Source of the DNA: an uncultured Rhodospirillales bacterium
GTDB taxonomy: Bacteria; Pseudomonadota; Alphaproteobacteria; Azospirillales; Azospirillaceae
Reading direction: 5' to 3'
DNA length: 38,484 bases
NCBI GenBank assembly: GCA_903931735.1
Contig: CAIZDL010000122.1
Span: 1-38,484, forward strand
This document shows positions 1 to 7,915 of this stretch, in pieces; the first letter of the stretch is position 1, and each line of letters begins with the position of its first letter. The notes beneath the pieces were generated by a model. The model did no database searches, was not told the origin of the DNA, and was given only the letters and a program-made list of their open reading frames with translations. The translations under genes were made by a program, and so were the position numbers.

Positions 1-3000
1 GCATCAGTTGAGCCCACCCAACCATCGATGCTCTCTGTTCCAGAAAGCACGCCAAGATCACTGGCGCCCGCCGTCGAATTTCCTGCCCCGTCAACGGTCT
101 GAGTGCTACTCAGGCTCAGATTATAATTAGTATCACCAGAATACTGCATTACTCGAGCGTAATAAGTGCCCGCAGCCAAAGACGTGCTAAGGCTATCGGC
201 CATCGAGCCCCCATTATAGGAGCCGGTAAGCACTCCACCGCCACTATCAAGTAACTGCAAGTCAGCGTCGGCGGAAAGACCGTCCAGCACCAAACTGACG
301 TTACTCGATCCCGACACAACAAATCGGTAATAATCATTGGTATCTGTCGAGCCAATCCAATCGTTTTGATATATAGTGCCAGAAAGAGTGCCCAGATCAC
401 TCGCCGCACCCCTGGTGTTGCCAGCACCATCATTGGTCTGAGTACTACTAAGATTTAAATTGTAGTTGGTATTACCTGAATATTGCATAACGCGCGCATA
501 GTAAACACCAGCGGCTAAAACGGTACTAACGCTGTCATCCATAGACCCACCGTGATAGGAACCGGCGATCACAGACCCACTACTGCTTAGCAACTGCAAA
601 TCAGCATCGGAAGAAAGGCCACCCAACACCAAACTAACATTACTTGTTGAAGCCACTACAAATCTATAATAATCATTTGCGTCAGACGCGCCAACCCAGT
701 CATTCTGCTCTATGGAACCTGAAAGTGTACCAAGATCGATCGCGGCCGAAGTTGTATTCCCCGCACTATCTACAATAGATACTCCACTAACGCTTAGATT
801 ATAGTTAGTATCGCCAGCGTATTGATAAACACGGGCGTAATAGGTACCAGCCCCTAACGACATGCTAACGCTATCATCCGTGGCTCCGCCGTGATAGGAC
901 CCCGCAATCACCGAACCACTACTGCTCAGCAACTGTAGATCGGCATCCGAGGAAAGCCCTCCCAAAACCACACTGACGTTGCTACTGCCAGACACGATAA
1001 ACCGATAGTAATCATTGGTGTCGGCGGCGCCAACCCAATCATCCTGGTTCACAGTCCCAGAAAGTGTACCAAGATTGACAGCGGCCCCAGTCGAATTCCC
1101 AGCTCCATCAGTTGCCTGAGTGCTACTAAAGCTCAAGTTATAGTTAGTATCGCCGGCATATTGCATAACTCGCGCATAGTAAGTGCCCGCCGACAGCGAG
1201 GCGCTAATGCTATCATCCGCAGCACCACCATTGTACGATCCGGCAACCACCCCGCCGCTGCTGTTAAGCAACTGCAAATCGGCGTCGGCCGAAAGCCCAT
1301 CAAGCACCAGATTAACGTTGCTGGCCCCCGCAACCACGAACCGGTAATAATCGTTTGCATCCGTGGAACCGACCCAATCGTTTTGGTCCATCACGCCAGA
1401 AAGTGCACCAAGATCGGTAGCCGCACCGGTAGAATTGCCCGCACCATCAGTAAATTGAGTGCTACTGACGCTAAGATTATAATTAGTGTCTCCAGAATAC
1501 TGCAAAACCCGGGCGTAATAAGTACCGGCCGACAACGAGACGCTGACGCTATCATCCGCAGCGCCGCCATGATAAGAACCAGTGATCAGCGCTCCACCGC
1601 CGTCAAGCAACTGCAAATCGGCATCCGCCGAAAGTCCACTCAACACGAGATCGACGTTGCTGGTCGCCGACAAAACAAACCGATAATAATCGTTGGTATC
1701 TGCCGAACCCACCCAATCATTGAGGCTCTGCGTACCTGAAAGGGCGCCAAGATCGGTCGCACTTACGGTCGTGTTTCCTGCCCCATCAAGACTCTGAGTA
1801 GCACTAAAGCTCAAATTGTAGTTCGTATCACCAGAATACTGATAAACTCGGGCATAATAGGTCCCAGCCCCAAGCGAGGTGCTAACGGCATCGTCCCAGG
1901 AACCACCATGATAAGAGCCCGCGATTACCGAGCCACCACTACCAAGCAACTGCAAATCAGCGTCGGAGGAAAGGCCACCCAACACCAAACTGACATAGCT
2001 GCTGCCAGAAAGAACAAAGCGATAATAATCGCTGGTATCAGCGGAACCAACCCAATCAGCTTGGTTGACAATCCCCGAAAGCGCGCCAAGATCAGTCGCG
2101 CTCGCGGTCGTGTTTCCTGCCCCATCCACGCTAAGGGTGCTGCTCAAACCCAGGTTATAGTTGGTATCACCGGAGTATTGCATAACACGGGCATAGTAGG
2201 TCCCGGCCGTCAAGGACGTGCTGACACTATCATCCGCAGCACCACCATGATAGGAACCGGCAATCACCGTGCCGCCGCTATTCAACAACTGCAAATCCGC
2301 ATCTGCTGAAAGACCATTTAACACTAAATTTAGATTGGCGCCCGTTGTGAGCACGAACCGATAATAATCGTTAGCATCGCTTGAACCAACCCAGCCACTC
2401 AGGCCGACCGAACCGGAAAGGGCGCCAATATCGTTGGCGGCTCCAGTCGTATTCCCTGCCGCATCAGCAGCTTGGGTACTGCTGAGGTTTAAGCTATAGT
2501 TCGTATTACCGGCATACTGATAAACACGGGCATAGTAAGTACCAGCCGCCAATGAAGCACTAAGGCCATCATCGGCTACGCCGCCGTGATACGACCCAGC
2601 AATCAGCGAGCCACTGCTGCTTAATAATTGGAGGTCGGCATCGCTCGAAAGACCATTTAATACAATACTGACATTACTATTTGCCCCGACTACAAACCGA
2701 TAATAATCATTGGTATCGGTTGACCCCACCCAACCATCAAGGCTTTGTGTCCCGGAAAGAACACCAATATCATTGGCAGCCCCGGTCGAATTCCCAGCCG
2801 CATCGGCAACAGTTGTCGCCGCCAGAGACAAATCATAAGTCGTGTTTCCAGAATATTGGTAGACACGCGCATAGTAAGTGCCGGCAGCTAGTTGCTGGGA
2901 CACATGATCATCTGTAGTGCCACCATAGGTCGAGCTGTACAGTACCGACCCAGAGCTACTCAAAATTTGCAAATCCGCATCGGAAACTAAATTCGATATA

Positions 3001-4120
3001 GCAACGTCGACATTTGACAACCCACCAACAACGAACCGGTAATAGTCGTTCACATCACCCGTTCCAACATACCCGCTAACGCTCTCGCCGCCGGAAAGCA
3101 CGCCCAAATCACGGGCCGCCGAAGTTGTGTTGAACGATGAAGTAGACGACTCTGCAACTGCCGACAAATTAAGGTTATAATCAGTACTACCCGCATACCT
3201 ATAAACACGAGCATAATAAGTGCCGGCGGCTAGACTGCTGTTAATATTCTCATCACCGATTCCACCCAGAGTGGACGAGGCGAGAACACCTCCAGTGCTA
3301 CTCAACAACTGCAAATCCGCATCAGCCGCCAGCCCGGACAGCGATAAATTAACTCGTGACCCGCCACTCAGCACAAACCGGTAATAGTCATTACCGTCAA
3401 CGCCATCAACCCAGCCACTGAAATACTGGCTACCACTCAACACGCCCACCGACTGGGCCAGCGTCGTGTTCGAATAGGTCGAAACCGAAACGGGAGCCGC
3501 AGCAACGCTCAAAGCATAGCTCGCAGCAACCCCGCCATTATAAACATGAGCGTAGTAAGTTCCTGCCGCGAGCGAAGTCGCTGCAACAATATCGGCCGTT
3601 TGACCAGTGTTTGTGCTCGTCCCCGAAGAAATTGGGTTGCCACTTGAGTCACACAATGCTAAATCAGCGTTTGCGCTCAACCCATCCAGTCTGAGCACAA
3701 CATTCGATGTACTTGAAACGACAAACCGATAATAATCGTCAGCATCGGACCCGCTAAGAGACCCAGCACTCACCGACTCACTCGTTATAACGCCCAAATC
3801 ATTGGCAGCGCCGATAGTATTACCAGCAGCATCTGAACTCACATTGGTTTCAACCAAAGAATATATGCCCGAACCCGCGTACTGCGCAGCCCGCAAATAG
3901 TAAGTTCCTGCCGCCAAAGTGCTAACAATGCCATCACCACCATACCCACGGCCATCAATCGCGTGGTTTATCGAGGATGCGATAACTGAATGGGAAGGAG
4001 TGGAATCGTAAAGATATAAGTCAAAATCACCTGACGCACCACTTAAAGAGAATGAGATCGTTTGCGTTGAATCTAAGGTAAATACAAAATAGTCATTTGG
4101 CAAAGCGCTGCTTAGCATCC
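1..4120 (-). repeat. Tandem 339-bp coding repeats (113-residue PPC units)
   Basis: Using the codons for the YYR motif as anchor, units lie at 325, 664, 1003, 1342, 1681, 2020, 2359, 2698 and 3037, exactly 339 bp apart, then at 3379, 3727 and 4084 (spacings 342, 348, 357). Another unit begins before base 1. The nucleotide sequence varies at synonymous and some replacement positions while the length is strictly kept. This suggests amplification by duplication followed by drift under purifying selection on fold length. Confidence 0.93.
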
Positions 4121-4199
4121 CATCAACGTTATTCTGCACTACGTTTGTGATATTGCCCAAGGTGCGGGCAGTCGCGAAGGATGATGATGCTTGGCTCAT
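1..4199 (-). CDS. Giant tandem PPC-repeat surface/secreted protein (N-terminal part, gene runs off left edge)
   Basis: An open frame with no stop runs from an ATG at 4199 down to base 3 (about 1399 codons) and leaves the window, so the C-terminus is missing. The protein is a series of about 12 units. Each carries a DYYRF-like strand, an ADLQLL strand, a GSYHGG turn and an AGTYYARV strand, the signature of pre-peptidase C-terminal (PPC) beta-sandwich domains. The first three units are divergent and the rest are near copies. I saw no lysine codon in my reading; Asp, Ser, Thr, Gly and Asn dominate. There is no N-terminal signal peptide (it starts MSQASSSFATARTLG), so type I secretion via an unseen C-terminal signal is the likeliest route (inference). 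GGAAG lies close to the ATG; an in-frame ATG at 4208 is an alternative. Likely an adhesin or matrix protein; a C-terminal enzyme domain cannot be excluded. Confidence 0.85.
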   Translation of the reverse strand, partial: MSQASSSFATARTLGNITNVVQNNVDGMLSSALPNDYFVFTLDSTQTISFSLSGASGDFDLYLYDSTPSHSVIASSINHAIDGRGYGGDGIVSTLAAGTYYLRAAQYAGSGIYSLVETNVSSDAAGNTIGAANDLGVITSESVSAGSLSGSDADDYYRFVVSSTSNVVLRLDGLSANADLALCDSSGNPISSGTSTNTGQTADIVAATSLAAGTYYAHVYNGGVAASYALSVAAAPVSVSTYSNTTLAQSVGVLSGSQYFSGWVDGVDGNDYYRFVLSGGSRVNLSLSGLAADADLQLLSSTGGVLASSTLGGIGDENINSSLAAGTYYARVYRYAGSTDYNLNLSAVAESSTSSFNTTSAARDLGVLSGGESVSGYVGTGDVNDYYRFVVGGLSNVDVAISNLVSDADLQILSSSGSVLYSSTYGGTTDDHVSQQLAAGTYYARVYQYSGNTTYDLSLAATTVADAAGNSTGAANDIGVLSGTQSLDGWVGSTDTNDYYRFVVGANSNVSIVLNGLSSDADLQLLSSSGSLIAGSYHGGVADDGLSASLAAGTYYARVYQYAGNTNYSLNLSSTQAADAAGNTTGAANDIGALSGSVGLSGWVGSSDANDYYRFVLTTGANLNLVLNGLSADADLQLLNSGGTVIAGSYHGGAADDSVSTSLTAGTYYARVMQYSGDTNYNLGLSSTLSVDGAGNTTASATDLGALSGIVNQADWVGSADTSDYYRFVLSGSSYVSLVLGGLSSDADLQLLGSGGSVIAGSYHGGSWDDAVSTSLGAGTYYARVYQYSGDTNYNLSFSATQSLDGAGNTTVSATDLGALSGTQSLNDWVGSADTNDYYRFVLSATSNVDLVLSGLSADADLQLLDGGGALITGSYHGGAADDSVSVSLSAGTYYARVLQYSGDTNYNLSVSSTQFTDGAGNSTGAATDLGALSGVMDQNDWVGSTDANDYYRFVVAGASNVNLVLDGLSADADLQLLNSSGGVVAGSYNGGAADDSISASLSAGTYYARVMQYAGDTNYNLSFSSTQATDGAGNSTGAAVNLGTLSGTVNQDDWVGAADTNDYYRFIVSGSSNVSVVLGGLSSDADLQLLSSSGSVIAGSYHGGATDDSVSMSLGAGTYYARVYQYAGDTNYNLSVSGVSIVDSAGNTTSAAIDLGTLSGSIEQNDWVGASDANDYYRFVVASTSNVSLVLGGLSSDADLQLLSSSGSVIAGSYHGGSMDDSVSTVLAAGVYYARVMQYSGNTNYNLNLSSTQTNDGAGNTRGAASDLGTLSGTIYQNDWIGSTDTNDYYRFVVSGSSNVSLVLDGLSADADLQLLDSGGGVLTGSYNGGSMADSLSTSLAAGTYYARVMQYSGDTNYNLSLSSTQTVDGAGNSTAGASDLGVLSGTESIDGWVGSTD

Positions 4200-5019
4200 G
4201 GCTTCCATCCATTTCAAAAATTGTTTGTTCAGTTAGGCTAAACTTAACACTTCAGAAACACCCAGGCCCTAAACTTAAGAAAGCACCTAAATCCGGCGGT
4301 TTGGTAAAACCCGCCTCGTGTAGCCCGCTGCCCGCCAACTCCGACGAGCCCAAGCAACACACACCCCACAGGCGCACCGGTTCAGAAACAGGATAAGGAC
4401 ATCCACCCGCACCAGCTAAGCTGGCCCAATTGGCCGCGATCACCACCCTATTCACCGAACCAACCGACATCAGCGAACCACCCCACAAGCGCCCAACCCG
4501 GAAACGCAAAAGCGGCACATCGACCGGCACTACAGGCTCTCTGATTGTAACGATCTCGGGCGAGGACTTCAAGGGGCCAGTTATCGGCCCTCATCCTCTA
4601 GCCGAATGGCTGACGCCCTTGATTTTGCGCGCAGGGCTACCGGCATTTTTCCCTGGTTCCCAAACAGACAATAGCCGCCTTCGGAAAACAACATGCTGAT
4701 ATTATTAAACTTATTGACGACAGACATCACGACTCGCCATTCTGTTTGCCGCAATTTTCTCCGCTGTTTCGGTTTTAGAGTGAGAGGAATAAAGCGCCTA
4801 GCCTCGGCGCGCGATTTGCTTGATGGGCCAGATCCAACGATTTTTGGGTCAAAATTTCACCGAATTGAGACCCCTGCCGAGACAATCCCAGCCGCTTGGG
4901 CAACCATCAACGCCACGCCCTCAGAGGCACCCTGATGGCCGATTTCTAACTGGCTGAGCAAATTTTTTCATGATATAGTGAACACTTAGGTTCATTACTC
5001 AAATTTGCTCGATAGTGAC
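4200..5019. other. 820-base intergenic region, no convincing gene
   Basis: This lies between the divergent repeat-protein gene and the first TPR-glycosyltransferase gene and should hold both promoters. Short open frames occur (for example 4430-4699 and 4693-4935 on plus, 4252-4572 on minus). None has a good ribosome-binding site, a recognisable domain or neighbours' codon usage. The left half (about 4250-4640) is more GC-rich than the right half. A short inverted repeat TGAAC-N6-GTTCA sits at 4979-4994 just upstream of the next gene. It could contain decayed gene remnants, which I cannot identify. Confidence 0.5.
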
Positions 5020-6675
5020 ATGAACGGTTTGGTTCAAAGGGGGCTCGAAGCCCATCGTAGCGGCAAGACAGCGCAAGCCGAGCAATCCTATCGGGAAGCA
5101 TTAGAGCAAAGTCCGCCTGATTCCGATGCTTTTTACCTCCTCGGAATGCTCCTCCACGAAACTGGGCGGTCTAATGAGGGAGCGGAGCTGATCTGCTCCG
5201 GTCTCCGCCGGCACCCCAACGTTGCTCTTTATCATAATGGGCTCGGGTGTATTCTGAGCGCACTGGGAAGGAAGGATGAAGCACTCAGGAACTTCCTACG
5301 ATCTGTCGAACTCGACCCTTTGTTCACCGATGCTCAAATCAACTTGAGTTTGGCGCTGGTGAGGTGTGCGCCCACTCAAGGGAGTGAAATGCCGTCACCC
5401 GGTCTCGTTACTTTTGGCCAGCCAAGCCTCGAGTCGCAACGGGAAGCCGAATGGGCGTTAAGAACAAAAACAGCGTTACAACACGCACTCACTCTTCGAC
5501 CGAATCACCCGGGATTACTAACCAATCTGGGAAATATTGCTTTAGCCGAAGGGAATCTGAGTGCGGCGGTTGATTTTCAACAACGAGCGGCGGGTGTCGA
5601 CTCCGGCAATACTGGCATTCACATAAATCTTGCAATGGCGTTGATGCAACTGGGGAGGGTTAGCAAAGCTATTTCAGTGATGCAAAATGCTATCAAAATT
5701 GCCCCCGACCAACCTGCACCTCATTACCATCTTGCCCATGCCTTACTCCTTACCGGACGTTATGGTGAGGGATGGCGGGAATATGAATGGCGCCTGAGAC
5801 TTCCCGACTTTCCCCACGAGGGGACGGATAGCGAAATCCCCCCCTGGGTGGGCCAGCCGTTGAGTGGGCGACGCCTGCTCGTGTACTGCGAACAGGGCTA
5901 TGGCGATGCGATTCAGTTTGTCCGTTTCATACCAGCCCTGGTCGCTCGGGGGGCACAGGTGGTGCTTAGCTGCCCGCCCCCCCTGACGAAGTTGCTCGCA
6001 ACTGTTTCGCCGGACATTACCATTATTATTAAAGGGCAAGCAATTGGGGCGAACTATCAAGTCCACCTCATGAGTTTGCCATTACTTTTGGGCGCGCCAA
6101 TCCCAAACAAATATCCATATCTCTATACCGATCCACATCTATTGGCGTCATGGCGGCAACAGGTCACCGGACCGGGCCTAAAAATTGGGCTGGTCTGGGC
6201 GGGCCGCCCCTCGCACCCAAATGACAAAAACCGCTCGCTCGCTCTCAGCCGATTTGCGGCGCTCGCAAAGCGGCAAGAGGTGAGGTTATTTTCGCTACAA
6301 ACTGGGGAGAGGGCCGCCGATCTGGCGTCAACGGCCTGGAGCGCCCAAATCACCGACCTTGCTTCAGGGCTTATCGATTTTTCGGAAACAGCGGCCGCGA
6401 TCATGGCGTTGGATCTTGTTTTGTGTGTCGACACGGCGGTTGCCCACTTGGCTGGCGCACTCGGACGTCCAACCTGGGTTCTACTGCCCTTCGCACCTGA
6501 TTGGCGATGGCTGCACGATGGCGAGACCTGCCCTTGGTATCCGACCATGCGCCTCTTTCGTCAACCAAAACCCGGGGACTGGGATGAGCCTCTCGAAGCG
6601 ATCCTAAATGAAATTGACCGGTTAAGGCGCCAGGTAAAAGAAATTTCTCAGTGGTTTTCAATGAAATTTACGTGA
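5020..6675 (+). CDS. TPR protein with C-terminal GT9-like glycosyltransferase domain
   Basis: The 551-residue protein has about five to six tetratricopeptide repeats (residues about 5-250; motifs such as NLGNIALAEGNLSAAVDF). A GT9/ADP-heptosyltransferase-like domain follows, with EQGYGDAIQFVR at about residue 291, IGLVWAGRPSHPNDKNRS, and CVDTAVAHLAGALGRP near residue 471. The family is widespread in alphaproteobacteria and usually assigned to glycan or glycoprotein synthesis; donor and acceptor cannot be read from sequence. It is presumably cytoplasmic, since no signal peptide is visible. Two paralogs follow at 9923-11656 and 11708-13651 on the other strand. I chose ATG 5020; an in-frame TTG at 5005 is an alternative, and neither has a clear Shine-Dalgarno. 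It is divergent from the PPC-repeat gene. Confidence 0.85.
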   Translation: MNGLVQRGLEAHRSGKTAQAEQSYREALEQSPPDSDAFYLLGMLLHETGRSNEGAELICSGLRRHPNVALYHNGLGCILSALGRKDEALRNFLRSVELDPLFTDAQINLSLALVRCAPTQGSEMPSPGLVTFGQPSLESQREAEWALRTKTALQHALTLRPNHPGLLTNLGNIALAEGNLSAAVDFQQRAAGVDSGNTGIHINLAMALMQLGRVSKAISVMQNAIKIAPDQPAPHYHLAHALLLTGRYGEGWREYEWRLRLPDFPHEGTDSEIPPWVGQPLSGRRLLVYCEQGYGDAIQFVRFIPALVARGAQVVLSCPPPLTKLLATVSPDITIIIKGQAIGANYQVHLMSLPLLLGAPIPNKYPYLYTDPHLLASWRQQVTGPGLKIGLVWAGRPSHPNDKNRSLALSRFAALAKRQEVRLFSLQTGERAADLASTAWSAQITDLASGLIDFSETAAAIMALDLVLCVDTAVAHLAGALGRPTWVLLPFAPDWRWLHDGETCPWYPTMRLFRQPKPGDWDEPLEAILNEIDRLRRQVKEISQWFSMKFT

Positions 6676-6686
6676 TACCCTGGGGT

Positions 6687-6714
6687 TTGACATAGACTTT
6701 TTAGTAATTAGGAT
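6687..6714 (+). promoter_or_regulatory. Candidate sigma-70 promoter for the Sel1/protease gene
   Basis: TTGACA at 6687-6692, a 16-base spacer, then TAGGAT at 6709-6714. The start codon at 6725 would lie only a few bases after the predicted transcription start, and no Shine-Dalgarno is visible, so the message may be leaderless or nearly so. Confidence 0.35.
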
Positions 6715-6724
6715 TACTTTTATC

Positions 6725-7915
6725 ATGAAAATGAATATTAGAAACACGATTCTACCTATATTTTTGTTAGCAATATTATGTGCCGAAATAAGTTGGAAAA
6801 ATGCGGGCGCCGCCGACTTTCAGGCTGGAAACTTGGCTTTTCAAAGGCAGGATTACCAGGGCGCATTGAAAGAATGGTTGCCGCTAGCCCGCACGGGCAA
6901 TGCCAATGCTCAATTTAATGTTGGGATTATTCTGCTAAATGGGCTTGGCGGGCAAAGAGATGCGACCGAGGCCGCCAATTGGTTTCGGCAGGCGGCCGAG
7001 CAAGGGCTCCCCCCCGCAGCCGGCGCGCTTGGTTTTATGTTGATCAAGGGCGATGCGTTACCCCAAGACATAACAGAAGGCCTACGCTATCTCGATAAAG
7101 CCGCGAAGGAGGGGGATTTTGACGCGCTGATGATCTTGGGAGATCTTTATTCAGCCGGAAAAATAGTTTCTTCCGATAAACCCCGTGCCAACTTATACTA
7201 CGAGCACGCACAAGAACACGCGCCCGGAGTGCCTGCCCGGGAACGCGCACACGCCAAGCTCACGGCGCTCAACCGCGATCCTCCCACAGCCCTCCCCGCG
7301 CAGGACGGGCACGAAGTGACCTGGGGCACCGGCGTTGCGGTTGGAGGCGGAAACGAAGTGATAACCGCCAATCACATTGTAAAAAACTGCACCCGCGTCA
7401 CCCTTGACCCCGCCGGCCAGTTCGGGGCAGAAGTTATGTCACGGGACGCAAAAAATGACTTGGCACTGCTCCGCGGAAAGCCCGGATGGCGCGCTCCCGG
7501 CACGGCACAGTTCAAGCCAAACCACGATTTCTTGACCGGCGAGAGCGTTTTAATTGCCGGCTACGGTAGCGTATCGGAGTTGTCTGGCCGGCCGCCCCTA
7601 ACCCGGTCGATCGTCACCGGGCCGGTCGGCGTTGAGAACGATTCCCGCTACCTGCGCCTGCAAGGAGAGATCAGGCCAGGCAATAGCGGCGGCCCCCTGG
7701 TCGACAAACAGGGAATCGTGATTGGCCTTGTCATGGCCGGTCTCAACGAACAGGGGCGGGCACGAATGGGTGATACGGGCAAAGATATGTTTTTCGCAAT
7801 CAAGGCGGATATGGTTCTGTTATTTTTGGCGTCGCAGTCACCCCAGACTTTGCGCACCGACGCGCAAACAGGAGTAATCGTGGATTTCACCCTACCCGTG
7901 GTGTGCTGGCGATGA
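6725..7915 (+). CDS. Secreted Sel1-repeat / trypsin-like serine protease
   Basis: The 396-residue protein has an N-terminal signal peptide (hydrophobic residues about 8-22, GAA-type cleavage near residue 29). Sel1-like repeats follow (residues about 30-180; NANAQFNVGIILLNG, NWFRQAAEQG). A trypsin-like (S1C/DegP-type) domain carries the full triad: His217 in TANHIVKNC, Asp245 in KNDLALL and Ser321 in RPGNSGGPLVD. There is no PDZ domain. It probably acts in the periplasm, with the Sel1 repeats as a protein-binding platform. The stop overlaps the next gene's start as ATGA at 7912-7915, so it should be translationally coupled to the GT41 gene. That coupling suggests a role in processing or quality control of the modified protein (inference). 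An in-frame ATG at 6731 is an alternative start. Confidence 0.85.
   Translation: MKMNIRNTILPIFLLAILCAEISWKNAGAADFQAGNLAFQRQDYQGALKEWLPLARTGNANAQFNVGIILLNGLGGQRDATEAANWFRQAAEQGLPPAAGALGFMLIKGDALPQDITEGLRYLDKAAKEGDFDALMILGDLYSAGKIVSSDKPRANLYYEHAQEHAPGVPARERAHAKLTALNRDPPTALPAQDGHEVTWGTGVAVGGGNEVITANHIVKNCTRVTLDPAGQFGAEVMSRDAKNDLALLRGKPGWRAPGTAQFKPNHDFLTGESVLIAGYGSVSELSGRPPLTRSIVTGPVGVENDSRYLRLQGEIRPGNSGGPLVDKQGIVIGLVMAGLNEQGRARMGDTGKDMFFAIKADMVLLFLASQSPQTLRTDAQTGVIVDFTLPVVCWR

Noticed and set aside
149-2125. Open frames on both strands inside the repeat array (e.g. 1161-1739 plus, 1908-2309 plus, 149-433 minus)
   Set aside because: They are shadows recurring with the 339-bp period in frames other than the long PPC-repeat frame.
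1-4120. CRISPR array as explanation for the regular repeats
   Set aside because: Period is 339 bp, the whole unit is coding and conserved, and there are no short identical repeats with unique spacers or cas genes.
4252-4935. Short ORFs in the intergenic gap (4252-4572 minus, 4430-4699 plus, 4693-4935 plus)
   Set aside because: No ribosome-binding site, no recognisable domain, overlapping each other on opposite strands.
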